Shown here piece by piece: positions 12,139 through 20,681 of a stretch of DNA of 47,407 nucleotides; position 1 is the stretch's first letter, and every line of letters starts with the position of its first letter. Below the pieces are notes generated by a model. It had not been told where the DNA came from and did not search any database. It was given only the letters and a program-made list of their open reading frames with translations. The stretch spans positions 1 to 47,407 of the forward strand of contig VXYL01000098.1 in the NCBI GenBank assembly GCA_009846005.1, read 5' to 3'. The translations under genes and the position numbers were made by a program. This DNA comes from Gammaproteobacteria bacterium (GTDB lineage Bacteria; Pseudomonadota; Gammaproteobacteria; Pseudomonadales; Azotimanducaceae).

Positions 12139-12582
12139 CTAACCGATCATAACCCGCTCTTGATGGGCGACGCCGTGCCGCAGGCAGGCGTTTAGGAACT
12201 CCGAGAGAAAGCGGTTCACCTGGACCTTCTCGTCGGGTTGGCGCATTTGTGGGTTGGGGTAGTCGTAGACCGCTTTGAAACGACGCTGGCCTTGAAACTC
12301 GATAACCTCGGCCGTGCGCGCGTCGTGGTAAACGCGAATCTTGATCCGCATCCCGCCGATGCTGCGCACATTCGCCGGTAGATCAAGCGTCAGCACGGTG
12401 GTGTAGCGGCTGCGGTAGGTCACCTCGAACGACACGACCAAGGCCGCACCCTGGGGGAACATGCGGAACTCGCGCCTATCGGTTTGCCGCAAATCAGGCA
12501 TCAGCCGCGTCAGGCGGCGGTAGTTGTCGTCGCACGCTTCGAGGTGCGCACGAAGGTCGATGTTGTACGGCCGCCGCCTCAT
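12139..12582 (-). CDS. yqiB: DUF1249 protein, YqiB family
   Basis: This is a 147-residue soluble protein of unknown function, found across gammaproteobacteria next to cpdA. Recognisable family blocks are CDDNYRRLTRLMP near the N-terminus, SRYTTVLTLDL in the middle, RVYHDARTAEVIEFQGQ, and the C-terminal FKAVYDYPNPQMRQPDEKVQ with NRFLSEFLNACLRHG. It is the first gene of a yqiB-cpdA-parE-parC run, divergent from tolC. nudF, which often precedes it in E. coli and Pseudomonas, is absent here. Confidence 0.88.
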   Translation of the reverse strand: MRRRPYNIDLRAHLEACDDNYRRLTRLMPDLRQTDRREFRMFPQGAALVVSFEVTYRSRYTTVLTLDLPANVRSIGGMRIKIRVYHDARTAEVIEFQGQRRFKAVYDYPNPQMRQPDEKVQVNRFLSEFLNACLRHGVAHQERVMIG

Positions 12583-12772
12583 GCTCGATCGCTGACTCTT
12601 GCCGTTCCCTAACGCGCCCGAAGGGCCGCCTTTGTTAACGATTCTAACCGGGGTTTCGTCTCAATGGCACGTGGTTGATTGTCCGACGACGGAAAGTAGC
12701 GCAACGACCGTACAAACCCATGCGAGGGCGTCCATCGAACGTCCCTGCGGGAGCATTGCCCGCCGATCATTT

Positions 12773-12781
12773 TGTTAGACT
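12773..12781 (+). promoter_or_regulatory. Candidate extended -10 promoter for tolC
   Basis: TGTTAGACT fits an extended -10 element (TGn followed by TAGACT). It lies 47 nt before the tolC start codon, in the 246-bp gap between the divergent yqiB and tolC genes. There is no convincing -35 hexamer at the usual spacing. This rests on sequence resemblance only. Confidence 0.3.
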
Positions 12782-12828
12782 CACCGCGCCGTTAAGAGCC
12801 GTCCGGTCACGAAGCTGAAGGAAACTCC

Positions 12829-14283
12829 ATGAGAATCACCTGCTCTGGTCCATTCGACCTTCCGAAACGGGGTGTGCCCGCAAGGCGTTCGCCGGACCCC
12901 TGGCGTGCCGTCAAGCCATTGATGGCGTCCGCCGTGCTGGCCATCGGCGGGACCTCATGGGGTGCCGACATCAGCGAAATCTACGCCGAAGCGGTGGCGA
13001 ACGATCCAGGGCTTGCACGCGCCCGGGCGTCATACGAGATCAGCAAGACCGGCGTGACCCTTGCCCGCTCGCAGTTCTTGCCGCAGGTTTCCGCCGGTGC
13101 CAGCCGATCGACGTCCACGACGTCGGTGGACGCCATCGACATGAACCCTAGCAGCCCCAACTTCGGTCGACGCAGGCCGGACACCGAGTCGACCGGCCAA
13201 AGCTGGGGTGCGAACGTCAACCAACAGGTTCTGAACGTGGGAAGCTGGTACGGCTATCGAGGCGCCCAAGCCGACGCGAACCGGGCGAACTGGGAGTTTC
13301 AGACCGCCTCGCAGACGCTCATCATCCGCGTCGCCCAAGCCTATCTGGACGTACTGTCCCGCCAAGCGGAACTGGAGTCGGCGATAGCCGCGGAAGAAGC
13401 CGTGCAGCGCCAACTCGAACAGGTTCAGCAGCGCTTCGACGTGGGGTTGGAAGCCATCACCGGCGTTCTGGAGTCCAAGGCCGCCTACGACAGCGCGGTC
13501 GTCACCCGCGTCCGCGCAGAGGTCCAGCAGCGGGTCTCGTTCGAAGCCCTCCGGACGCTGACGGGCATCGCGTACGGGGAGATCGCCAACCTGAAGGAAG
13601 ACCTTGCCATTGTCGACCCATTGCCCAAGGACGAGGACGAGTGGGTGCGCACGGCCATGGAGACGAACTTCGGCATCCACTCTGCCCGACTAGGGCTCGT
13701 GTCAGCAGAACACAACGTCAAGAGCAGCATGGCGCAGTACCTGCCGACGATCAATGCCGGGGCCAACTACGGAACCAACAGCGGCCAATCCAGCATCAAC
13801 GGTTTCGTGCTCCCGAACCAGGGTACCGTGACGTCAGTCGGCTACTCGTTCAACTTCCAAATGCCGCTGTTTCGAGGCTTGAGCACCCACGCGAGCGTCA
13901 AGCGGGCGCGCCTCAACCGGGAACTGGCCCGACACGCGCTGATCGAACAGGAACTGAACGTCGCCGAGCAGGTCCGGACGCGGTTCCGCCTGGTCGTCAC
14001 CGACGTCGTGGCGGTCGCCGCCAGCGCCGAAGCCCTGAAATCGGCGCAGGCAGCCCTCGAGGCAACGCAGACAGGATACGAGGTCGGGACCCGGAACATC
14101 GTCGACGTGCTCCTAGCGCAACGGGCGGTGTTCCAGAGCGAGTATCAATACCACCTATCGCGGCACCAATACGTGCTTGACACGCTGCGCCTGAAGGAAA
14201 GCGCCGGCACCTTAAGCGAGGCCGACATCCAGGAACTGAACAGCAGCATCGATCCGGCCAATCCCGTCGAGAAGGCCCCGTAG
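12829..14283 (+). CDS. tolC: TolC family outer-membrane channel protein
   Basis: TolC forms the trimeric outer-membrane and periplasmic tunnel used by type I secretion and tripartite efflux pumps. The protein is 484 residues, with a long basic N-terminal leader and a hydrophobic signal ending at about residue 46 (LAIGGTSWGAD). Two OEP repeats follow (about 50-260 and 270-470), each with long coiled-coil helices such as AYLDVLSRQAELESAIAAEE and the closing VGTRNIVDVLLAQRAVF. AAGGA lies 6 nt before the ATG. Its position divergent from the parE-cpdA-yqiB run is conserved in enterics and Pseudomonas. The last codon and TAG stop sit in a palindromic repeat. Confidence 0.93.
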   Translation: MRITCSGPFDLPKRGVPARRSPDPWRAVKPLMASAVLAIGGTSWGADISEIYAEAVANDPGLARARASYEISKTGVTLARSQFLPQVSAGASRSTSTTSVDAIDMNPSSPNFGRRRPDTESTGQSWGANVNQQVLNVGSWYGYRGAQADANRANWEFQTASQTLIIRVAQAYLDVLSRQAELESAIAAEEAVQRQLEQVQQRFDVGLEAITGVLESKAAYDSAVVTRVRAEVQQRVSFEALRTLTGIAYGEIANLKEDLAIVDPLPKDEDEWVRTAMETNFGIHSARLGLVSAEHNVKSSMAQYLPTINAGANYGTNSGQSSINGFVLPNQGTVTSVGYSFNFQMPLFRGLSTHASVKRARLNRELARHALIEQELNVAEQVRTRFRLVVTDVVAVAASAEALKSAQAALEATQTGYEVGTRNIVDVLLAQRAVFQSEYQYHLSRHQYVLDTLRLKESAGTLSEADIQELNSSIDPANPVEKAP

Positions 14284-14303
14284 GACGGGCTTGTCCCGTC
14301 CCG
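14279..14303 (+). repeat. Dispersed palindromic repeat, copy 2
   Basis: A copy of the element at 3088, 29975 and 39187 with two G residues missing after the TAG (CGTAGGACGGGC). The hairpin arms GGACGGG / CCCGTCC are intact. The TAG at 14281 is the stop codon of tolC. Confidence 0.75.
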
Positions 14304-14330
14304 TCGGGAAGGAAGCCCATGTGTCTGGCT

Positions 14331-14361
14331 CGGGCGACCACAAGGGTCGCCCGTTCGGGTT
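14331..14361. terminator. Candidate terminator between convergent tolC and waaA
   Basis: A perfect 9-bp stem (CGGGCGACC / GGTCGCCCG, 5-nt loop) is followed on the plus strand by TTCGGGTTTTC. It lies in the 93-bp gap between the two convergent stop codons. The T-run is short and not directly at the stem, so termination is likely but not certain. Confidence 0.5.
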
Positions 14362-14376
14362 TTCATCAATTTTGGT

Positions 14377-15639
14377 TCAATGGGCTGCGCTGCCTTCGCT
14401 CGCTCCCAGCCAACTGCAGAGGCGGTTGACAACGGCCTGACGCGCCCCACGGTTGGCATCGACCACGCTCTTGGCGGCCGCGCCCTCTTTAGCGCGTCGC
14501 ATCGGGTCTGCGAATAGCTCGCCAACGATGCGGGCGATGTCGTGGGCGTCCTCTACGGGGTAGAAGCAACCCGCCGCCGCGAACCGCGCGCAGATCTCCT
14601 CCACGTCGTGACGCGTCGGGCCCATCAGCACCGGCACGCCGTGCACCGCCGCCTCGATGGGATTGTGACCGCCGGTGCCGTCGAGGCTGCCGCCCACGAA
14701 GGCGACGCCGGCATGCGGGTAGAGGTGCGCCAGCGTTCCCATGACGTCGCCGAGAAGAACATCGACTCCCGTTGCGCGCTCCGACAGCAATCCGGTCGAG
14801 AACCCGTGGTCTCTCACCACTCGCCCAACGTCGGCGGCGCGCTCCGGATGCCGGGGAACGAGGATCAGCCCGGCTTCCGGGAATCGATCACGCAGTTGGC
14901 GGTGGGCGTCGAGCACGACCGCTTCTTCGCCGCCGTGCGTGCTTCCGGCGATCCAAACGGGCGCGTCGCCGAAGCCGAGGTCGCCCACCCCGAAGCCGTC
15001 GGGCGGCATTTCGGCATCGAACTTGACGCTGCCGGTGACCTCGACGGACTTGGCACCCAGGGACCGAAACCGCGCCGCCGTGTCGTCATACTGGCAGAGG
15101 ATCCCGTCGATTCGGCCGAGCATTCGCCGGACAAGCGACCCGATCCGCCGATAGCCGCGATAGGACCGCTCCGAGAGTCGGGCATTGACCAGGTAGACCG
15201 ACGCGCCACTGGACGCGGTCTGTTCGACGAGGTTGGGCCACAACTCGGTCTCCATGAGTATGAGCGCCCTTGGCCGCACATGACGCAGGAACCGCGCCAC
15301 GGCCCAGGGATAGTCGTAGGGGGCATAGCAATGCTCGACGGTGTCCCCGAGCAGGCTGGCGACGCGTGCGCTGCCCGTGGGCGTCATGGTGGTCACCAGG
15401 AAGGTGTCATCGGGGAAGCGTTCCTGCACGGCACGAATGACCGGCGCTGCCGCGTTGGTTTCCCCGGCCGAGACGGTGTGGAACCAGATCACCCCGGTGG
15501 ACAAACCCGGCGGCACGTGTCCGAAACGTTCCGCCCGGCGCTGCCGGTAGGCCGGCTCCCGGCGGGCGCGCACGAACAACCGGACCCACACCCAGGGCAG
15601 CGCCAGGACGAGCAGCACCTGGTAGAAGGGTCGGATCAT
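14377..15639 (-). CDS. waaA: 3-deoxy-D-manno-octulosonic acid (Kdo) transferase
   Basis: WaaA adds Kdo to lipid IVA at the inner face of the inner membrane, the first step of LPS core synthesis. The 420-residue protein starts with a hydrophobic anchor (FYQVLLVLALPWVWVRLFV). The GT30 domain follows, with WFHTVSAGETNAAAPVI and its catalytic-base Glu, TTMTPTGS, METELWPNLV, SVKFDAEMPP, IAGSTHGGEE, VPRHPER and the C-terminal GGHNPIEAAVHGVPVLMGP. The ATG at 15639 gives the family N-terminus; an in-frame upstream extension is not conserved. It is separated from the rest of the LPS genes by the three-gene operon at 15717-19279. Confidence 0.95.
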   Translation of the reverse strand: MIRPFYQVLLVLALPWVWVRLFVRARREPAYRQRRAERFGHVPPGLSTGVIWFHTVSAGETNAAAPVIRAVQERFPDDTFLVTTMTPTGSARVASLLGDTVEHCYAPYDYPWAVARFLRHVRPRALILMETELWPNLVEQTASSGASVYLVNARLSERSYRGYRRIGSLVRRMLGRIDGILCQYDDTAARFRSLGAKSVEVTGSVKFDAEMPPDGFGVGDLGFGDAPVWIAGSTHGGEEAVVLDAHRQLRDRFPEAGLILVPRHPERAADVGRVVRDHGFSTGLLSERATGVDVLLGDVMGTLAHLYPHAGVAFVGGSLDGTGGHNPIEAAVHGVPVLMGPTRHDVEEICARFAAAGCFYPVEDAHDIARIVGELFADPMRRAKEGAAAKSVVDANRGARQAVVNRLCSWLGASEGSAAH

Positions 15640-15716
15640 GCCGCGGTGGTCGGACGAGAGGTTTCGATGGTTGTATCCTGACACGATCGCATGCGTTTGA
15701 AAGCGCAGGGGGGACC

Positions 15717-17405
15717 ATGGCGAAGACACGTTTGCATGCCGCACTGACGGTCGCGTTCGGACTGATGGCAGGAACGGCGGTCGCCGGCACGTATGCAGGA
15801 ACGGTGCGAAGTGCCGATGGCCAACCACTTATCGGCGTCGCGGTCCGGTTCACGCACGACGCCTCCGGGGTCTCCGAAACGGTGTTCACGAATGCGGCGG
15901 GCGAATTCCGCCTGACGCTCGAACGCGATGGCGAACTCCTGGTGCGACTTCGCATGCCCTACTACCGCGACATCGAAGTCGACGTCCACGAAGGCGACGG
16001 GGAAATGGCGTTCGTCATGGAGGCGATGACCGAAGACCTCGAGATCTCGGATAGCCTTCCCGCGGGCTACCACTTCGGCAGCCTGCCGTTCGAAACCGGC
16101 GAAGATGCACTGTTCAATCGCCACCAGTTCCAGCGGGACTGCCTGACCTGCCACCAGATGGGCAATCCGATCACCCGGTTCCCGCGCACGCCCGAAGGCT
16201 GGGTGGAGACCATTCGGCGCATGCACGCCATGCTCGGCAACTTCGACGCCGAGTTGCGCGACCGCCGTTCCGTCCTACTGTCCAACGGCTTCGACGGCAA
16301 GCCACTGGCCGTTCGTCCCGAGTTCCCAATCGACGAGTCGCTGGCCCGCACGCGCATCGTCGAGTACCGAATGGAGCGCGGCATCGTGCCCCACGACGCC
16401 ATCGTCAACCCCCACGACGGCCTGATCTATACGGTCGACCAAGGTGCCGACCACATGGCGGTCACCGACCCCGCCACCGGCCAGACCGAGTACTTCTCCC
16501 AATCCGGCGGGGGGATGATCTATCGCAGGTTCGGCGCCGTGGCGGGTGAGATCGCGGTGTTCAACGGTCGCAACGGACCGCACTCGCTCGCGCTCGGCCC
16601 GGACCGGAAGTACTACGTCACGAACACCAGCACGAACAGCATCGGGGTTTTCAACCCCGCCACGCGGAAGTGGGAACCGTCGTTCAAGATCGAGAACCGC
16701 CCGGGCCAACGCCGCGCCGTGTACCCGCACACCATCCGCTTCGGGCTCGACGGCATCGTCTGGTACACGCTCGCCGGGTCCGAACAGGTGGGCAACCTCG
16801 ACCCCGAAACCGGTGACACGAAGCTCGTCGACCTGCCCAGGGTCAAGCCCGGTGGCATCTCGGGCGGCACGACGCCGTACGGCATCGACGTCGATCCGAA
16901 CACCGGCATGGTCTGGTACACCCGCCTGTTCGGCGACAAGATCGGCCGCATCGACCCCGCCACCCTAGAGGTGACCGAGTACGACTCGCCGGTGCGCGGT
17001 CCGCGGCGCATGCGGTTCGACGCCGACGGCATCCTGTGGGTGACGGGCTACTCCGACGGCGACCTGCTACGTGTCGACCCCGATGGATTCAAGTCCCAGG
17101 TCTACCCGATGCCCGAGTTCGCGCCGGGCTTCCGGCCGGCACCTTACGCCCTCGGCGTACATCCCGACACCGGGGACATCTGGATCAACGAGAACATGAC
17201 CGACCGCATCTACCGGTTCATCCCGACCGAAGAACGCTACGTGGTCTATCCGGTACCGCTTACCGGAACCTATACGCGAGACATGGATTTCACCGCCGAC
17301 GGCCAGGCGTGCACGTCCAACAACCCCGTGCCCGCCGCCGCACTGGAGGGCGGGGTTCTTCAAGTCATCTGCATCCATGTGCAACCGCCCGCGCAGGAAG
17401 CCTGA
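15717..17405 (+). CDS. Secreted virginiamycin-B-lyase-like beta-propeller with N-terminal carboxypeptidase-regulatory-like domain and one c-type haem motif
   Basis: The 562-residue protein begins with a signal peptide (about 1-23, ending GTAVAG). A beta-sandwich of the carboxypeptidase-regulatory type follows at about 25-105 (TYAGTVRSADGQPLIGVAV). Next is a CxxCH haem-c motif, DCLTCHQMGNP (Cys 142, Cys 145, His 146). From about 220 to the end there are six repeats of the Vgb/streptogramin-lyase propeller, for example YPHTIRFGLDGIVWYT, TPYGIDVDPNTGMVWYT and GPRRMRFDADGILWVTGYS. It should be periplasmic and haem-bearing; its substrate is unknown, and resemblance to the lyase does not imply antibiotic inactivation. 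The ATG has AGGGGG just upstream. It is divergent from waaA and 9 bp ahead of a FAD oxidoreductase gene. Confidence 0.8.
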   Translation: MAKTRLHAALTVAFGLMAGTAVAGTYAGTVRSADGQPLIGVAVRFTHDASGVSETVFTNAAGEFRLTLERDGELLVRLRMPYYRDIEVDVHEGDGEMAFVMEAMTEDLEISDSLPAGYHFGSLPFETGEDALFNRHQFQRDCLTCHQMGNPITRFPRTPEGWVETIRRMHAMLGNFDAELRDRRSVLLSNGFDGKPLAVRPEFPIDESLARTRIVEYRMERGIVPHDAIVNPHDGLIYTVDQGADHMAVTDPATGQTEYFSQSGGGMIYRRFGAVAGEIAVFNGRNGPHSLALGPDRKYYVTNTSTNSIGVFNPATRKWEPSFKIENRPGQRRAVYPHTIRFGLDGIVWYTLAGSEQVGNLDPETGDTKLVDLPRVKPGGISGGTTPYGIDVDPNTGMVWYTRLFGDKIGRIDPATLEVTEYDSPVRGPRRMRFDADGILWVTGYSDGDLLRVDPDGFKSQVYPMPEFAPGFRPAPYALGVHPDTGDIWINENMTDRIYRFIPTEERYVVYPVPLTGTYTRDMDFTADGQACTSNNPVPAAALEGGVLQVICIHVQPPAQEA

Positions 17406-17414
17406 CACGGTGCG

Positions 17415-18482
17415 TTGACGCCATCGACCGTGACCCGACGCGCGCTGTGGGTGGATGCCGCCATTGTCGGTGCGGGCATCGGCGGTCTTTGGATCGCCAA
17501 CCTGCTCGCGGGGCGCGGTTTCTCGGTCGCCATCTGCGAGCCACGAGGCGTGGGCGGCGTGCAGACCTTGGCGTCCCAGGGCATCGTGCACAGCGGCGCC
17601 AAGTACAGCCTCGACGGCACGACGCCCCTGTCGGGGGCGATCGCCTCGATGCCGACGCGCTGGCGCGCTTGCCTTCGGGGCGAGGGCGAGATCGATCTTC
17701 GTGGCGTCCGCGTGCTTTCGCAGACGATGCAGTTGCGCATCGGCGACCAGACCTTCGAACTGGACGAACCCGTACTTGACGTCGCATCGTTGGTCCGTCG
17801 TCTCGCCGAACGCGTCGCACACCGGGTCGTTGCCGAAGCCGTTGCGCCTGAGTCCTTGATCGTCGACGACGCCGGCATCGAGCGACTCGGCCTCGCCGGA
17901 TGCACCATCCGCGCGCGCATCTACGTGCTCGCTGCTGGCGCCGGAAACGAAACCTTGGCGCAGCAAACCGGCTTCGCCCCTACGGCGCTGCGGCATCGCC
18001 CGCTCCGGCAGACCATCGTTCGGCTGCGTCGCGGCGCCAGCGTTTATGCCCACTGGGCCAAGGACGCACGCGACACCGAACCGACGTTGACGGTGACAAC
18101 CAACGGCCTCTTGATGAATATCGGCGGCGGGGTTGCCGACGCCGGTGCGCAACGCAGCGAGGCGGTGCAGATTGGCCTGGTCCGCGAACTCCTCCGCGAG
18201 GGATTCGCTGATATCGACCTCGCTGACGCCGAGTTCGAGACGTTCGTTGCCGTACGCGCCGAACCCGACGGGAAAACGATCCGTGACGTGCCCGATGCCT
18301 TCGTGGCCCGCCACGGCAACTGCCTGCTGTGCCTCCCTGTCAAGCTCAGTCTCGCCCCGCGCCTCGGTGACCTCGCGCTAGCGGCGTTGGGCCGCTTGGA
18401 ACCCGCGACGGCCACCTGGCCGGGAGATCCGGACCGTCGTGTCGTGTTTGCCACACCTCCAAATCACCCCACTCCATGCTGA
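17415..18482 (+). CDS. FAD-dependent oxidoreductase (DAO-like)
   Basis: The 355-residue protein has an N-terminal FAD-binding Rossmann motif, AAIVGAGIGGLWIANLLA, ending in the acidic AICEP. The block LASQGIVHSGAKYSLDG resembles the substrate-side loop of DAO/glycerol-3-phosphate-dehydrogenase-type flavoproteins. RIYVLAAGAGNETLAQQ is the second nucleotide-binding strand. There is no signal peptide, so it is cytoplasmic; the substrate is unknown. The start is uncertain: TTG at 17415, 9 bp after the propeller gene, or GTG at 17430; neither has a good ribosome-binding site. Its 3' end overlaps the aldo/keto reductase start by 7 bp, so the two are probably translated together. Confidence 0.72.
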   Translation: MTPSTVTRRALWVDAAIVGAGIGGLWIANLLAGRGFSVAICEPRGVGGVQTLASQGIVHSGAKYSLDGTTPLSGAIASMPTRWRACLRGEGEIDLRGVRVLSQTMQLRIGDQTFELDEPVLDVASLVRRLAERVAHRVVAEAVAPESLIVDDAGIERLGLAGCTIRARIYVLAAGAGNETLAQQTGFAPTALRHRPLRQTIVRLRRGASVYAHWAKDARDTEPTLTVTTNGLLMNIGGGVADAGAQRSEAVQIGLVRELLREGFADIDLADAEFETFVAVRAEPDGKTIRDVPDAFVARHGNCLLCLPVKLSLAPRLGDLALAALGRLEPATATWPGDPDRRVVFATPPNHPTPC

Positions 18483-19279
18483 GACGCCCACTGGGGGACA
18501 CCGGTATCGAGGTCTCGCCCCTCGGTCTCGGCACCGTGAAGTTCGGGCGCAATACCGGCGTCGACTATCCGCGCGCCTACGAGTTGCCGACCGACAGCCT
18601 GATCGCCGAGTTGCTGGTCCAGGCGCAAAGTCACGGCATCAACCTGCTCGACACGGCGCCGGCATACGGAACGAGCGAGGCGCGTATCGGCGAGGCCATT
18701 GAAGGGCATCGCGACGAATGGGTCGTCTGCACCAAGGCCGGCGAGACATTCGTCGCCTCCAAGTCGCATTTCGATTTCAGTGAAGACCACATCCTACGAA
18801 GCGTCGAGCAGTCCCTTGCGCGGCTGCGCACGGACACCCTCGACATCCTGCTGCTGCACAGCGACGGCCGCCCGGTCGACGAGATCGAGTCCCTCGGGGC
18901 ATTCCGTGCATTGTCGAGGCTTCGACGCGAAGGCACCGTACGGGCAATCGGTTTCTCGGGAAAGTCAGCCACGGACGCCGAAGCCGCCATGCACGGGTCC
19001 GACGTGCTGATGTGCACCATTAACGCCACCTACCGAGACGAGGTCGCTGTTGTCCGCAAAGCCGCGAATCGAGGCATGGGTGTTCTGGTCAAGAAACCGC
19101 TCGGCCGAGGACTCGCTGGCGATTGCGAAACGATTGCAGAGACCGCGAGCCTGCCGGGCGTTAGCAGCGTCGTGGTCGGCACCCTATCCCCGGACCACCT
19201 GGCGGCGAACGCCACAGCGGTTCGGGGTCGCCCCGGAATCGACCCTACGCGTCCGCTGGCCGCTCTGGGAAGCCGATGA
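18476..19279 (+). CDS. Aldo/keto reductase
   Basis: This is a 267-residue NAD(P)H-dependent carbonyl reductase of the AKR superfamily. The catalytic tetrad is visible: Asp and Tyr in NLLDTAPAYGTSE, Lys in VVCTKAGE, and His in ILLLHSDGRP. The strand IGFSGKSA and a C-terminal cofactor-binding region (VLVKKPLGRGL, SVVVGTLSPDHLAANA) follow. It overlaps the flavoprotein gene by 7 bp and overlaps the convergent hldE by 35 bp at the 3' ends. With the two genes before it this makes a compact redox operon inserted among LPS genes. The substrate cannot be inferred. Confidence 0.85.
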   Translation: MLRRPLGDTGIEVSPLGLGTVKFGRNTGVDYPRAYELPTDSLIAELLVQAQSHGINLLDTAPAYGTSEARIGEAIEGHRDEWVVCTKAGETFVASKSHFDFSEDHILRSVEQSLARLRTDTLDILLLHSDGRPVDEIESLGAFRALSRLRREGTVRAIGFSGKSATDAEAAMHGSDVLMCTINATYRDEVAVVRKAANRGMGVLVKKPLGRGLAGDCETIAETASLPGVSSVVVGTLSPDHLAANATAVRGRPGIDPTRPLAALGSR

Positions 19280-20681
19280 ATTCGACCAGCTTGGTCGTCG
19301 AATACTCCCCGACCTCGCTCAACACGCGCACGTCACCGCCATAGCGCCGGACGAACTCGCCACCAACGACTTCGTGGGCCGCGTAGTCGCCACCCTTGAC
19401 CAGCACGTCGGGGCGAATTTCCTCAAGCAACGCCTCGGGCGTGTCCTCCGAGAACGGCACCACCCAGTCCACGGCGGCGAGGCCCTCCAAGACGCGCATT
19501 CGTTCCCGAAGCTTGTTGACGGGACGACCTTCCCCTTTAAGGCGGCGCACCGAGTCGTCGTCGTTGATCGCGACGATCAGTCGATCGCCGAGTTGGCGCG
19601 CCTCGTCGAGATAGCCGACATGACCCGCATGGAGGATGTCGAAACAGCCGTTCGTAAACACGATTCGGGCGCCTTGGCGACGGGCACGAGCAACGGCTTC
19701 GGCTAGCTGGCGGCGGTTCGACGCGGCTCGCGCGGTGGATACGTTGTCCCGAAGCGCCGCATTGAGCTCGGCAAGCGACACGGCTGCCGTACCTGCCTTG
19801 GCGCATACCAACGCGCCCGCGACGTTTGCCAAGCGGGCGCTGTCCGACCAGGTCCAGCCTCTTGCCGCGCAAACGCCGAAGGCGGCCGCCACGGTATCGC
19901 CGGCACCGGTCGAGTCGTAGACGTCGATTCCAAGGGCCGGCACGTGCACAACGGGTCCGCTGCTTTCGAACAACGTCAAGCCGTCACCACCCCGAGTCAG
20001 GGCGATGGCGTCGATACCGCTTGCACGCGCCAGGGCCGGGCCCAACTCCGCGAGTTCCCCGTCGTCCGGCCAACGACCGAGCGCTTGGCGAAGCTCCCGC
20101 CGGTTCGGTTTGAGCAAGGCAGCGCCCCGGTACTCGGTGAAGGGCTTGAACTTCGGATCGACGACCGTGGTGATGCCCTGTGCGGCGGCAAGGATGCGTT
20201 GGGGCCGATCAATCGCCCCCTTGTCATAGTCCTCGACAACGATGGCGTCCTTGCCACCGGCATGACGCGCCACGCGCTTGGCGACTTCGATGGCCACCGA
20301 TTCAGCCAAGGGCGCCTCGAAGTCCATGCGAGCGATCTGCTTGCGCATGCTGACGACCCGTTCCTTCAAGGTCGTTCGCCAGCCATCGACGACCACGAGG
20401 TCGGCATCCACGTTAGCGGCGTCGAGCAGCTCGGCGACCACGCTCCCGCCCCGGTCGTCGCCAACGGCGCCCACCAAGGTGCAGCCGGCGCCTAGCGAGA
20501 CAACATTCAAGGCGACGTTGGCCGCACCGCCTAGGCGATCTTCCGAGCCGTCAACCTGCACGATGGGCACCGGCGCCTCCTCCGAAACGCGTTCGGTCCG
20601 GCCGTAGAGGTAGCGATCAAGCATGACGTCCCCGACCACGAGAACATGCACATCGGGAGCCGAAGGAAGCGGGCGATTCAT
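19245..20681 (-). CDS. hldE: Bifunctional heptose-7-phosphate kinase / heptose-1-phosphate adenylyltransferase
   Basis: HldE catalyses two steps toward ADP-heptose, the donor used by WaaC and WaaF. In its 478 residues the N-terminal PfkB-type kinase (about 10-315) has RLGGAANVALN and the catalytic DSTGAGDT (Asp 262). The C-terminal nucleotidyltransferase (about 340-478) has FTNGCFDILHAGH and the closing YSTTKLVEFI. The ATG at 20681 overlaps the preceding glycosyltransferase stop as ATGA, which suggests translational coupling. An in-frame ATG at 20714 is less likely because it lies inside that gene. It is the last gene of the minus-strand LPS-core operon. Confidence 0.95.
   Translation of the reverse strand: MNRPLPSAPDVHVLVVGDVMLDRYLYGRTERVSEEAPVPIVQVDGSEDRLGGAANVALNVVSLGAGCTLVGAVGDDRGGSVVAELLDAANVDADLVVVDGWRTTLKERVVSMRKQIARMDFEAPLAESVAIEVAKRVARHAGGKDAIVVEDYDKGAIDRPQRILAAAQGITTVVDPKFKPFTEYRGAALLKPNRRELRQALGRWPDDGELAELGPALARASGIDAIALTRGGDGLTLFESSGPVVHVPALGIDVYDSTGAGDTVAAAFGVCAARGWTWSDSARLANVAGALVCAKAGTAAVSLAELNAALRDNVSTARAASNRRQLAEAVARARRQGARIVFTNGCFDILHAGHVGYLDEARQLGDRLIVAINDDDSVRRLKGEGRPVNKLRERMRVLEGLAAVDWVVPFSEDTPEALLEEIRPDVLVKGGDYAAHEVVGGEFVRRYGGDVRVLSEVGEYSTTKLVEFIGFPERPADA

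Noticed and set aside
15717-17405. Streptogramin resistance gene (vgb)
   Set aside because: The propeller resembles Vgb, but the signal peptide, haem motif and extra domain make it a different, exported protein.
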